Notes: generated from the sequence alone by a model not told the origin. A stretch of DNA of 64,000 nt from Cobetia amphilecti (GCF_020217465.1 NZ_CP084115.1:434001-498000); one strand, 5' to 3'. Positions 49,152 to 59,212 are shown, counted from the stretch's first letter. A program made the numbers and translations.

Positions 49152-49990
49152 GTCTTCCTCATCGGGCGCTTGGCGCCGGTTGTTGTTGTCTTCAATGAGT
49201 GCTGGTGGGCTGAGCGGGTGAGCAGGGATAGCGCGAAATGGCCCCAGGAAAAACACGCCGCCTGCCTGGCAAGTCTGCATGCCGCTGGCAGGCGTCATGG
49301 GTCAGGAAAGGTCCGATTTAAATCCTGTCTCACCAGTCAGCTTAATGAACATTAGACAGTGTTCCCGCGTTCGGCAAGATGAAGTGTCAAATAAAGTCTT
49401 GTGGATTTATCTTGTTGTTATCAAAGAGTTTTTATTCAATAAAAGGCCATATTTCACCATTGTGGTGCCTGGAGAATCAGCGTGGTTCACGCGATTTTCA
49501 AAGGAAAAGACGATGCACAACAGTGGCTTGTGATCGTTTGCGTGGGCATTGCGCAAGACCGCCTTGCACCAGCTTGGAACCTGACCATACTGACAGTTGG
49601 CGCGAACACGGCTTGTCGCCACCTGACAGGCGTCATGAATGAAAATACGCGCCATTGCATCTCAAGTTGTCTTGCAAGACAGGTTTGATTTGTCGGCAAT
49701 AATCCGGCCGGCGGCATGCGATTTGCCACAGGGTTTTCCACACGAACTGCGCAAGGTGTTTCTTCTACACGGCCTGCCACAGATTCGTCTGCCGCAGAAT
49801 CTTCTGAATCAGAATCTTCTGCATGCAGTGCCGAATGAAGTGTGCCTGATGATGTGTGCCGAACGGGGAGGAGCGAAGAGGAGTCAGGAAAGCGACGGAG
49901 AAGGTAAGGAAGACAGGAAACGACAAGTGACACAAGGCAAGCGCAGTGCATCACCCTCAACAATAACAACAGCTGAACAGGTGAGGACTC
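49152..49990. other. Divergent control region, pyrimidine locus
   Basis: This 839-base gap between the ureidopropionase and transporter genes encodes no credible protein. An AT-rich patch lies at about 49380-49470. A GAACA/TGTTC inverted repeat is at about 49348-49365. A sigma54-type element is at 49712-49728, and a long leader could precede the transporter. Confidence 0.45.
49712..49728 (+). promoter_or_regulatory. Possible sigma54 promoter upstream of the NCS1 transporter
   Basis: CGGCATG-N4-TTGCC with GG at 49713-49714 and GC at 49725-49726, ten bases apart. The match is weaker than those at nasA and nasT and the distance to the gene (about 250 bases) is long, so this is tentative. Confidence 0.35.
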
Positions 49991-51517
49991 ATGGCCCCGA
50001 CACAGACGCGCTCGCACATGGTGCGCAGCAATGAGGAAATGATCGAGCTGGTGGTGGCACAGGATGTCGCCCGCAGCCCGCGTTACAACGAGGATATCGC
50101 GCCGACCAGGAGTGCCGAACGCACCTGGTCGCGCTGGAACATCGCCGCACTGTGGGTCGGCATGTCGATCTGCGTGCCGACCTACACCCTGGGTGGCGTC
50201 CTGACCGCCTACTTCGGCCTGAGCGTCGGCGAGGCGCTGTTCACGATTCTGGTCGCCAACCTGGTGGTGCTGATTCCGCTGACCCTCAACGCCTTCCCCG
50301 GCACGCGCTTCGGGATCCCCTTCCCGGTGGTGCTGCGCTCCTCCTTCGGCATCATCGGCTCCAACGTGCCATGCATGATTCGCGCGGTGGTCGCCTGTGG
50401 CTGGTTCGGTATCCAGACGATGTTCGGCGGGCTGGCCATCCACCTGCTGCTGTCGAGCCTCTCGGCCGACTGGAAGGCGCTGGGCGGGGTGGGCGAGGTC
50501 ATCGGCTTCTTCGTGTTCTGGGCGCTCAACCTGTTCGTGGTGATTCGCGGCGCGGAATCCATCAAGTGGCTGGAGACGCTGTCCGCGCCCTTGCTGCTGG
50601 CGGTGGGGGTCGGCCTGATGGTGTGGGCGCTGCCGCATACCTCGATCAGCGAGCTGTTGGCCCAGCCGCCGAATCGTCCCGAAGGCGATGGCGTGGCCAG
50701 CTACTTCATGGCGGGCCTGACCGCGATGGTCGGCTTCTGGGCGACGCTGTCGCTGAACATTCCTGACTTCAGTCGTTACGCGAAGAGCCAGAAGGACCAG
50801 ATCGTCGGTCAGATCATTGGCCTGCCGCTGACGATGTTCTTCTTCGCGGCGCTCGGCGTGGTGCTGACCGCGGCGTCCAGCTCGCTGGTAGGCGAGACCA
50901 TCTCCGACCCGGTCAACCTGATCGGTCGTATCGACAGCCCCGGCTGGGTCGCCATCGCCATGGTGCTGATCATCATCGCGACGCTCTCCACCAATACCGC
51001 GGCCAACATCGTCTCGCCGACCAATGACTTCCAGAACATCGCGCCGAAGTTGATCAACCAGACGCGCGGCGTGCTGCTGACCGGGCTGGTCGGGGTGCTG
51101 CTGATGGGCTTCGAGCTGATCAAGAAGATGGGCTGGATCGTCTCGGACGTCAGTCTCGAGAGCCTCTATTCCAACTGGTTGCTGGGCTATTCGAGTCTGC
51201 TGGGGCCGATCGCGGGGATCATGATCGTCGACTACTTCGTGATCCGTCGTCAGTCCTTTGATCTGCCGGCACTCTATCTGGATGGCAGCACCTATCCGGC
51301 CTTCAATCCGGCGGGCTTCATCGCCTTCTTCGTGCCGGTGGGACTGACGGTGATCAGCTTCTCGCAGCCCGGACTTTCCTGGTTCTACGACTACGGCTGG
51401 TTCACCGGCTCGCTGCTGGGGGCGCTGGTCTACTTCGTGGCCAGCAAGTTGCTGGTCAAGGCACCGCCGGTGCATCTGCCGGAGGCAGTACCGGGCAGCG
51501 GGGCGCAGCGCGCCTGA
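49991..51517 (+). CDS. NCS1-family transporter (uracil/hydantoin/allantoin type)
   Basis: Twelve-helix permease of 508 residues. Family signatures: NEDIAPTRSAERTWSRWNIAALWVGMSICVPTYTLGG, GTRFGIPFPVVLRSSFGIIGSNVP, ACGWFGIQTMFGG, and SLNIPDFSRYAKSQKDQIVGQIIGLPLTM. NCS1 carriers import nucleobases, hydantoins or allantoin with Na+ or H+. Its place beside the reductive pyrimidine genes suggests uracil, thymine, dihydrouracil or hydantoin as substrate. Confidence 0.93.
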   Translation: MAPTQTRSHMVRSNEEMIELVVAQDVARSPRYNEDIAPTRSAERTWSRWNIAALWVGMSICVPTYTLGGVLTAYFGLSVGEALFTILVANLVVLIPLTLNAFPGTRFGIPFPVVLRSSFGIIGSNVPCMIRAVVACGWFGIQTMFGGLAIHLLLSSLSADWKALGGVGEVIGFFVFWALNLFVVIRGAESIKWLETLSAPLLLAVGVGLMVWALPHTSISELLAQPPNRPEGDGVASYFMAGLTAMVGFWATLSLNIPDFSRYAKSQKDQIVGQIIGLPLTMFFFAALGVVLTAASSSLVGETISDPVNLIGRIDSPGWVAIAMVLIIIATLSTNTAANIVSPTNDFQNIAPKLINQTRGVLLTGLVGVLLMGFELIKKMGWIVSDVSLESLYSNWLLGYSSLLGPIAGIMIVDYFVIRRQSFDLPALYLDGSTYPAFNPAGFIAFFVPVGLTVISFSQPGLSWFYDYGWFTGSLLGALVYFVASKLLVKAPPVHLPEAVPGSGAQRA

Positions 51518-51543
51518 CGCCGCTTATGAGCATGGTGAGTGCA

Positions 51544-51578
51544 ATGACAGACGGGCTGCCGATTGGCAGCCCGTCTGT
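51544..51578. terminator. Terminator between the transporter and the LysR gene
   Basis: ACAGACGGGCTGCC-GATT-GGCAGCCCGTCTGT, a perfect stem followed by CGTTCG. It serves both convergent genes. Confidence 0.85.
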
Positions 51579-51654
51579 CGTTCGTCGGCTTATCAACTCA
51601 TCCGCTCATCAACTTATTCGTTCATCAATTCGGCAGCTCATCCGCGGCGGCGCG

Positions 51655-52548
51655 TCATGCGTCAAGGCCGGGGGTGCCATCTTCGAAGCGCTCGACCATG
51701 AAGTCGACGAACTGGCGCACCTTGGGCGAGAGGTGGCGGTGGCGGGGATAGACGATCCACACCCCGGTATCGCGCACCTGGTACTCATCCAGCACCGAGA
51801 TCAGCTTGCCGCTGGCCAGATGGGGCGCGACGTAATAGTCGGGAATCTGGGCAAGGCCGAGGCCCTTGAGCGTGGCGTCCAACAGCGCCGGGCCGGAGTT
51901 GGCCTGCCAGCTGCCGGTGATACGCACCTCACGGCGCTGACCCTCGACCTCGAACAGCCACTCGCGCTTGGAACCGGCCAGACAGCGATGACTGGAGAGC
52001 TCGGCCAGGGTGTGCGGGCGCGGTGCCTGCTGGAAGTAGTCGTGCGAGGCGACGACGAATTCGCGGCGATCCACCAGCCGCCTTGCGATCAGCGAGGAGT
52101 CCTTGAGCACGCCCATGCGGATGGCGACGTCGAAGCCCTCGTCGATCAGTTCCACCGGACGGTTGGTGAAGTGCATCTGCACTTCCAGTTGCGGGTGCAG
52201 CAGCTGGAAGTCGTTGACCAGCGGCGCGACGTAGCGCTCGCCGAAGGTGGTGGCGCTGGTCAGCTTGAGCACGCCGCTGGGGCGGGCGTGGAAGTCGCCG
52301 ATGGCCTGTTCGGCGGCGCGGAAGCCATCGAAGAGGTGATGGCAGTGCTCGAAATACACCTGTCCGGCATCGGTGAGACGCGTCTGACGGGTGGTGCGGT
52401 AGAGCAATTGGGTATCGAGCTGGGCTTCCAGCTGGCTGATCAGACGACTGACATGTGAGCTGGACACCCCGAGATGACGGGCAGCACCGGAAAATGAGCC
52501 GATTCTGACGACTTCCACGAAGGCTTCGATACGGTCCCAGCGCTGCAT
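51655..52548 (-). CDS. LysR-family transcriptional regulator
   Basis: A 297-residue regulator with the N-terminal helix-turn-helix (WDRIEAFVEVVRIGSFSGAARHLGVSSSHVSRLISQLEAQL) and effector domain (SGVLKLTSATTFGERYVAPLVNDFQLLHPQLEVQMHFTNR). It belongs to the large CrgA/YafC-like subgroup; the effector is unknown. It is divergent from adhC and may regulate it. ATG 52548 has AGGAG six bases upstream. Confidence 0.92.
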   Translation of the reverse strand: MQRWDRIEAFVEVVRIGSFSGAARHLGVSSSHVSRLISQLEAQLDTQLLYRTTRQTRLTDAGQVYFEHCHHLFDGFRAAEQAIGDFHARPSGVLKLTSATTFGERYVAPLVNDFQLLHPQLEVQMHFTNRPVELIDEGFDVAIRMGVLKDSSLIARRLVDRREFVVASHDYFQQAPRPHTLAELSSHRCLAGSKREWLFEVEGQRREVRITGSWQANSGPALLDATLKGLGLAQIPDYYVAPHLASGKLISVLDEYQVRDTGVWIVYPRHRHLSPKVRQFVDFMVERFEDGTPGLDA

Positions 52549-52825
52549 GCTGGCTCCTCTTTCATTGTTGTTGAGTGGCAATAATCATCTGAGTGCCAAC
52601 GGCTTAATCCCACCCGCATGACTGCGTAGACTGTGCTCCATGCCAAGCCCGCAAGGATGAACCGCAAGGACAAGCCCAGTGCCTGTCGCGTGGGGAGTCC
52701 CTCGGGCGACTCATCCATGCAACCTGTCAGGTGCGGCTACCTTTCAGGGTGGCCTCCGTGGTGATCATCACCACACCAGGGGGCATGAGATTGGCAGCCA
52801 GTTTACCGCTATTGATGCTCACTAG

Positions 52826-53944
<1,119 letters not shown>

Positions 53945-54008
53945 TCCGGGGCTGAACTGCCGCCGGGCAACACGGAAACACCTGTTGCCCGGTGAGGTCT
54001 GGAACGCG

Positions 54009-54037
54009 AAACGGCGTCGGCTTGCCGACGCCGTTTT
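54009..54037 (+). terminator. Hairpin between adhC and fghA
   Basis: AAACGGCGTCGGC-TT-GCCGACGCCGTTTT is terminator-like. Just before it a second hairpin pairs CCGGGCAACA (53963-53972) with TGTTGCCCGG (53983-53992). Together they may attenuate read-through to fghA. Confidence 0.65.
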
Positions 54038-54065
54038 CATGGGCGATATCACAAGGGAGAGCATG

Positions 54066-54929
54066 ATGACCGCGACCGAACAACTCGAGCTGGTCAGCGC
54101 CAACAAGGTGCATGGCGGCTGGCTCAAGCGTTACCGTCACCGCAGCGGCAGCCTGGATTGCGACATGGTGTTCGCCATCTATCTGCCGCCCCAGGCCGAA
54201 CAGGGCCCGGTGCCGATGCTGTGGTGGCTGTCGGGGCTGACCTGCACCGACGAGAACTTCATGCAGAAGGCCGGCGCGCAGAAGAAGGCGGCGGAACTGG
54301 GCATCGCCCTGATCTGCCCGGACACCAGTCCGCGCGGCGTCAATCTGGACGGCGAAGACGACAGCTACGACTTCGGCAGTGGCGCAGGCTTCTACGTCAA
54401 TGCCACCCGCGAGCCGTGGGCGCGTCATTACCGCATGTATGACTACGTCACTGAGGAGCTGCCGGCGCTCGTCAAGCGTCACTTCCCGGTGGACGGCGAG
54501 CGCGAATCGATCTCCGGTCACTCCATGGGCGGCCACGGCGCGCTGATCTGCGCGCTGAAGAATCCGGGCCGCTATCGTTCGGTCTCGGCCTTCGCGCCGA
54601 TCGTCAATCCTATGGCCTGCCCGTGGGGCGAGAAAGCCTTCAGCGGCTATCTCGGCGATGACCGCGCCCAGTGGGCGCAGTGGGACACCTGCGAGCTGGT
54701 CAAGCAGGCGAGCAAGAGCGGCACCGAGCGTCAGGAGCTGTTCGTCGAGCAGGGCGAGAGTGATCAGTTCCTCGAGGAGCAGCTCAAGCCGGAGCGCCTG
54801 GAGGCGGTCTGCGCCGAGCTGGATCACCCGTTGGTCCTGCGTCGTCAGCCCGGCTACGACCACAGCTACTTCTTCATGGCCAGCTTCATCGATGAGCATC
54901 TTGCCTACCATGCGAAACACCTCCTTTGA
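54066..54929 (+). CDS. fghA: S-formylglutathione hydrolase
   Basis: A 287-residue esterase-D type alpha/beta hydrolase (FrmB/FghA) that releases formate and glutathione. Nucleophile elbow GHSMGGHGA, oxyanion region MLWWLSGLTCTDENFMQKAG, and the catalytic His in PGYDHSYFFM. ATG 54066 is preferred over 54063 because of spacing to AGGGAG. It follows adhC in the same direction, with two hairpins in the gap. Formaldehyde generated by the nearby dimethylglycine demethylase system could be its source of substrate. Confidence 0.95.
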   Translation: MTATEQLELVSANKVHGGWLKRYRHRSGSLDCDMVFAIYLPPQAEQGPVPMLWWLSGLTCTDENFMQKAGAQKKAAELGIALICPDTSPRGVNLDGEDDSYDFGSGAGFYVNATREPWARHYRMYDYVTEELPALVKRHFPVDGERESISGHSMGGHGALICALKNPGRYRSVSAFAPIVNPMACPWGEKAFSGYLGDDRAQWAQWDTCELVKQASKSGTERQELFVEQGESDQFLEEQLKPERLEAVCAELDHPLVLRRQPGYDHSYFFMASFIDEHLAYHAKHLL

Positions 54930-54988
54930 GGTGTGAGTGTGGTCGCCGGTAGAAATGAAAAGGCACGCGAAACACCTGCTTTGAGGTG
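54912..54988 (+). repeat. Two copies of a 22-base hairpin element
   Basis: A 22-base unit starting GCGAAACACCT occurs at 54912-54933 and at 54967-54988 with one mismatch (CTCC vs CTGC). Each contains a small hairpin, CACCTC-CTTT-GAGGTG in the first copy. The first copy covers the last codons and stop of fghA, so the second looks like a duplication of the gene's 3' end. Confidence 0.7.
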
Positions 54989-55065
54989 AGCCTCAGGCGT
55001 TGAGGTATGAAAGCGCCAGTCGCAGCTGATCGCTCGCCGAGCAGAGACACTGCGTGAAAGACAGA

Positions 55066-55114
55066 AACGACAGTCCCGCTATCGATTGATGGATAGCGGG
55101 ACTGTCGTTTTTTC
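55066..55114. terminator. Strong intrinsic terminator after fghA
   Basis: GACAGTCCCGCTATC pairs perfectly with GATAGCGGGACTGTC, followed by GTTTTTT. Confidence 0.93.
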
Positions 55115-55557
55115 GTCATGAGAAGCAGAGTTTTTCAGAACCTTCAGGCATGAAAGCCCGTTTTGGTGGCGTTTGCTTATGCTGCGTCAGTGGTAGCCAA
55201 CTCAGGCGTTATTCTGTGCCGTACGGCAACGATGATTTGCTGCACAGCGGCGATAAAGTCACTGCGCCAGGCAGGCGCGATGGTTTACTGTCGAGAGGTG
55301 GACAACGCACGACGTCCAGGCAGTGAATCACGACATCCCTGACGCTATCGGAATTGCAGAGGTCGCTTATTGACCTCCCCCTGATGGGACCGATCGCCGA
55401 TGTTGTCGCTGCTGGAGCTGACCCCCCAAGGTTCGCTCCCTGCTGAGACCCAATAACGATAATACTGCGGACCCCCGCCGGCCTCATCAGGCCACGGGAG
55501 AGGGCACCACGAGGCCCCGGTCTGCCACTCAAGCAGATATAGAGAAGGACTCCCCTC
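55115..55557. other. Intergenic region upstream of gbdR
   Basis: About 440 bases without a credible gene; frames on both strands lack ribosome sites and have odd composition. It should contain the gbdR promoter. GAAGGA sits just before the gbdR ATG. I see no riboswitch I can name. Confidence 0.4.
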
Positions 55558-56799
55558 ATGGCATTGACCAGTGGCCGTTTCGCCCGCCCGTACGAAGCTC
55601 ACTCATCCGCTGCAGGAATGGCCGGCGAGACGCGCCAGCCGCAGACCATCGGCTTCCTGCTGCTCGACAGCTTCACGCTCATCTCGCTGGCCTCGGCGGT
55701 GGAACCGCTGCGCATGGCCAATCAGCTGGCCGGACGCGAGCTGTACCGCTGGTATACCGTGACGCTGGAAGGCGCCCCCGTGCGCGCCAGCGATGGCCTG
55801 CAGGTCACGCCCGATACCTCCACCGAGGCCTGCCCGCCGCTGGATATCGTCATCGTGTGCGGTGGAGTCGGCATTCAGCGCTCCGTGCATCGCCCGCATG
55901 TCAGCTGGCTGCAGGCCCAGGCACGTGCCGGCCGCAAGCTGGGTGCCGTCTGCACCGGCAGCTGGGCGCTGGCCCAGGCAGGGCTGCTCGAAGGCCATGA
56001 GACCAGCATCCACTGGGAGTGCCTGGCCGCGATGCAGGAAGCCTTCCCGCGCGTGCCGCTGACCACACGACTGTTCTCCATCGATCAGGACCGCGCCACG
56101 GCCTCCGGCGGTACCGCGCCGATGGACATGATGCTGACCATGATCGGTCGCGAGCATGGCCGCGAGCTGGCGGCGGGCATCTCCGAGATGTTCATCTGTG
56201 ATCGCGTACGTGGCGAGCAGGACCAGCAGCGCGTGCCGCTCAAGCATGTGCTGGGCACCACCCAGCCCAAGCTTCTGGAAATCGTCGCGCTGATGGAGGC
56301 CAATCTGGAAGAGCCCATCGGCCTGGACGAGCTGGCGCACTATGTCGATGTCTCGCGCCGTCAGCTGGAGCGGCTGTTCCAGCGGTATCTGCACTGTTCG
56401 CCGTCGCGCTACTACCTCAAGCTGCGCCTGACCCGCGCGCGTCAGCTGCTCAAGCAGACGGCGCTGTCGATCATCGAGGTGGCCTCGGCCTGTGGCTTCG
56501 TGTCCACGCCGCACTTCTCCAAGTGCTACCGCGAGTACTTCGGCATGCCGCCGCGTGATGAGCGCATCGGTGGCGAGCGCAGTGTCAGCGTGCTGGAGGT
56601 GCCGTGTCGCGCCGATGGCGACCATCAGCTGACCGGAGTCGCCAGTCTGGAAGGGCTGCTGCACCAGTCGATCGGTCAGAGCATGGTCGGCAATGCGCCC
56701 CTGCAACCGGCCAGCGAGTCCCCCGTCTCCTCGGCGATTCTGGCACTGGCCAATGCGCGCGGTGAGCCGACCTACGCCAGCGTGCGCCTGCAGGGCTGA
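55558..56799 (+). CDS. gbdR: GlxA-family AraC-type regulator (GbdR-like)
   Basis: A 413-residue regulator with an N-terminal DJ-1/PfpI-like ligand domain (TIGFLLLDSFTLISLASAVEPLRMANQLAGRELYRWYTVT, GAVCTGSWALAQAGLL) and a C-terminal AraC DNA-binding domain (IGLDELAHYVDVSRRQLERLFQRYLHCSPSRYYLKLRL, ASACGFVSTPHFSKCYREYFGMPPRDERI). GbdR of Pseudomonas senses glycine betaine and dimethylglycine and activates the dgc genes; the genes downstream here are exactly that set, so I assign it as GbdR. An extra C-terminal tail of about 60 residues is present. Confidence 0.85.
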   Translation: MALTSGRFARPYEAHSSAAGMAGETRQPQTIGFLLLDSFTLISLASAVEPLRMANQLAGRELYRWYTVTLEGAPVRASDGLQVTPDTSTEACPPLDIVIVCGGVGIQRSVHRPHVSWLQAQARAGRKLGAVCTGSWALAQAGLLEGHETSIHWECLAAMQEAFPRVPLTTRLFSIDQDRATASGGTAPMDMMLTMIGREHGRELAAGISEMFICDRVRGEQDQQRVPLKHVLGTTQPKLLEIVALMEANLEEPIGLDELAHYVDVSRRQLERLFQRYLHCSPSRYYLKLRLTRARQLLKQTALSIIEVASACGFVSTPHFSKCYREYFGMPPRDERIGGERSVSVLEVPCRADGDHQLTGVASLEGLLHQSIGQSMVGNAPLQPASESPVSSAILALANARGEPTYASVRLQG

Positions 56800-56833
56800 C
56801 GCCTGCCGACTGACAGCAGCTTCCCGCAACATC

Positions 56834-56874
56834 CAACGCCTCTGCCGCTCCGGCAGGGGCGTTGTCGTTTTCAC
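56834..56874 (+). terminator. Terminator after gbdR
   Basis: AACGCCTCTGCCG-CTC-CGGCAGGGGCGTT (one mismatch) followed by GTCGTTTTC. Confidence 0.85.
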
Positions 56875-56990
56875 AGGAGCCACTGGCACGCTCTGGTACA
56901 CTCGAAGGCACCAGGAAGCAGTAGCTGACACGACAATGGCTCGGTGGCGGAATGACGCGCCACGACACGCACGACAGGGGACGGCAAGGG

Positions 56991-57854
56991 ATGGCACGAG
57001 GACAGCAACGCAGGCAGGAAGGCACGGAGCGTGTGGCGGGTGCTCGGCGCGGGGCGACACGCCGCCCGGCGCCGCGTGCCGGCATGCGCCCGATGGAGCG
57101 TCTGCGCTGGCTGGCGGTGTGGGCATTCAAGGTCGTCGCCTGCTGGATGGTGGCCTGCATCGGCCTGGTGGTATTGCTGCGCTTCGTGCCGCTGCCGGTG
57201 TCGATGGTGATGCTCGAGAAGTGGGGCTATGGCCTGGTCACCGGCGAGCCGATGGCGCTGCAGCATGACTGGGTGCCGATGGAGCAGATTTCCAACAATG
57301 CCCGTCTGGCGGTGATCGCCTCGGAAGACCAGAAATTCCCCGATCACTACGGCTTCGATGTCGATCAGATCGTCAAGGCCATCGATGCGCGGCTGGCCGG
57401 TGAGCGTCTGCGCGGCGCCAGTACCATCAGCCAGCAGACCGCCAAGAATGTCTTCCTGTGGAACGGGCGCAGCTGGGTGCGCAAGGGGCTGGAGGTCTGG
57501 TTCACCATCCTGATCGAAGTGATCTGGCCCAAGGAGCGCATTCTCGAGGTCTATCTGAATGTCGCCGAATGGGGGCCGGGGGTCTTCGGCGTCGAGGCCG
57601 CGGCCGAGCATCACTTCAATACCGATGCCGCCAGCCTTTCCGCCTACCAGGCCAGTCTGCTGGCGGCGGTATTGCCCAACCCGATCCGCTTCAATGCCGG
57701 CAAGCCCTCGGCCTATATCCAGCGCCGCGCCAGCTGGACGCGCCGTCAGATGAACAATCTCGGCATGGGCTACTTGAAGCGTCTGGAGCAGCCGCGTGGC
57801 TGGCTGAGCTGGGACCTGCTGCCTTCGCTCAAGGAGCTGTCCCCCGCGCATTGA
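56991..57854 (+). CDS. mtgA: Monofunctional peptidoglycan glycosyltransferase
   Basis: MtgA polymerises lipid II into glycan strands (GT51). Of 287 residues, an N-terminal basic segment rich in Arg/Gly is followed by one membrane anchor (FKVVACWMVACIGLVVLLRF) and the GT51 domain: ASEDQKFPDHYGFD (catalytic Glu), RGASTISQQTAKNVFLW and ERILEVYLNVAEWGPGVFGVEAAA. It is longer than the E. coli protein (242) because of the N-terminal extension; a start at 57084 is the alternative. It is an unrelated insertion between gbdR and the genes GbdR is expected to control, and has its own flanking terminators. Confidence 0.94.
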   Translation: MARGQQRRQEGTERVAGARRGATRRPAPRAGMRPMERLRWLAVWAFKVVACWMVACIGLVVLLRFVPLPVSMVMLEKWGYGLVTGEPMALQHDWVPMEQISNNARLAVIASEDQKFPDHYGFDVDQIVKAIDARLAGERLRGASTISQQTAKNVFLWNGRSWVRKGLEVWFTILIEVIWPKERILEVYLNVAEWGPGVFGVEAAAEHHFNTDAASLSAYQASLLAAVLPNPIRFNAGKPSAYIQRRASWTRRQMNNLGMGYLKRLEQPRGWLSWDLLPSLKELSPAH

Positions 57855-57885
57855 CCGGCCTGACGGTACACCATCGGCTGTCCCA

Positions 57886-57923
57886 CGACGCCCCGGCTCT
57901 CTCGAGTCGGGGCGTCGTCGTTT
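57886..57923 (+). terminator. Terminator after mtgA
   Basis: ACGACGCCCCG pairs with CGGGGCGTCGT around GCTCTCTCGAGT, followed by CGTTTC. Confidence 0.85.
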
Positions 57924-58102
57924 CAGAAACGACAGCCCTGACGCGATTCGATAGCCACGGGTCGCATCTGGCGTCAGAGGGGAAAGAGGGCAGGACTATG
58001 CTGGCACAGCCTGCTGGAGATCGTGTTCCGGCAGGCCCTGTCCGCCGGGTACGGGCAGTGACCTGACTTCCAGAGCCGCCTGCCCAGCGCCGGAGCGACA
58101 TG

Positions 58103-59113
58103 ATGTCCGAATTCTCCTCCTCCTTCGGTGGGTCCGATGCGGCCCGCGCCCTGCACGATGACAGCATCGTCATCGATGGTCTGGTGATCGCCAAGTGGCA
58201 GCGCGAGCTGTTCGAGGACATGCGCAAGGGCGGTCTGACCGCTGCCAACTGCACTGTCTCGGTCTGGGAAGGCTTCCAGGCGACCGTCAACAACATCGTC
58301 AAGAGCAACCAGCTGATCGCCGAGAGCAGTGATCTGGTCTGCGTGGCGCGCACGGCCGCCGACATCCGCGCCGCCAAGGCCGCCGGCAAGACCGGCATCA
58401 TCTACGGCTTCCAGAATGCCAACGCCTATGAAGACCAGATCGGCTATGTCGATGTCTTCAAGCAGCTCGGCGTGGGCATCGTGCAGATGTGCTACAACAC
58501 CCAGAATCTGGTCGGCACCGGCTGCTACGAGCGCGACGGCGGCCTGTCCGGCTTCGGCCGCGAGATGGTCGCCGAGATGAACCGCGTCGGCGTGATGTGT
58601 GATCTCTCCCACGTCGGCTCGAAGACCTCCGAGGAAGTCATCCTCGAATCCAAGGTACCTGTCTGCTATTCCCACTGCGCGCCGGCCGGTCTCAAGGACC
58701 ACCCGCGCAACAAGTCCGATGCCGAGCTGCGCTTCATCGCCGAACACGGCGGTTTCGTCGGCGTCACCATGTTCACCCCCTTCCTCAAGGCCGGCGTCAA
58801 CGCCACCGTCGACGACTACGTCGAGGCCATCGAATACGTGATGAACCTGGTCGGCGAGGATGCCATCGGCATCGGCACCGATTTCACCCAGGGCCACGGC
58901 CAGGACTTCTTCGAGTGGCTGACCCACGACAAGGGCTACGCCCGTCGTCTCACCAACTTCGGCAAGATCGTCAATCCGGAAGGCATCCGCACCATCGGTG
59001 AGTTCCCCAATCTGACCGAGGCGCTGCTGCGTCGCGGCATGAGCGAGCATCAGGTGCGCAAGATCATGGGCGAGAACTGGCTGCGCACGCTGGAAAATGT
59101 CTGGGGCGGCTGA
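58103..59113 (+). CDS. Membrane-dipeptidase-like (peptidase M19) protein, PA5396-type
   Basis: A 336-residue amidohydrolase-fold protein of the M19 family. Clear M19 segments: CYERDGGLSGFGREMVAEMNRVGVMCDLSHVG and VCYSHCAPAGLKDHPRNKSDAELRFIAEHGGFVGV, and GIGTDFTQGHG. The usual N-terminal HxD metal motif is replaced: the strand reads SIVIDGLVIAKW. It occupies the same place as PA5396 in the Pseudomonas betaine regulon, ahead of the DUF5943 gene and dgcAB. Substrate unknown; despite the name it may not be a dipeptidase. ATG 58103 is chosen on spacing to GGAG. Confidence 0.88.
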   Translation: MSEFSSSFGGSDAARALHDDSIVIDGLVIAKWQRELFEDMRKGGLTAANCTVSVWEGFQATVNNIVKSNQLIAESSDLVCVARTAADIRAAKAAGKTGIIYGFQNANAYEDQIGYVDVFKQLGVGIVQMCYNTQNLVGTGCYERDGGLSGFGREMVAEMNRVGVMCDLSHVGSKTSEEVILESKVPVCYSHCAPAGLKDHPRNKSDAELRFIAEHGGFVGVTMFTPFLKAGVNATVDDYVEAIEYVMNLVGEDAIGIGTDFTQGHGQDFFEWLTHDKGYARRLTNFGKIVNPEGIRTIGEFPNLTEALLRRGMSEHQVRKIMGENWLRTLENVWGG

Positions 59114-59134
59114 GTCTGGCTGCCTGTGCCTTTT

Positions 59135-59176
59135 CTTGATCGCTCTTACTTGATCTCTCTTTCCTGATCTCTCTTT
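59135..59176 (+). repeat. Three tandem 14-base pyrimidine-rich repeats
   Basis: Units CTTGATCGCTCTTA, CTTGATCTCTCTTT and CCTGATCTCTCTTT follow each other without gaps in the spacer between the M19-like gene and the DUF5943 gene. They lie 37 bases before the next start codon and could bind a regulator or alter RNA stability. Confidence 0.85.
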
Positions 59177-59212
59177 TGCAATTCCCTCAAGCCCCCTTTG
59201 GAGGACACCGAC

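Noticed and set aside
55209-55559. 116-codon minus-strand frame upstream of gbdR, and a possible glycine riboswitch there
   Set aside because: The frame has no coding features, and the conserved glycine aptamer core could not be found by eye.
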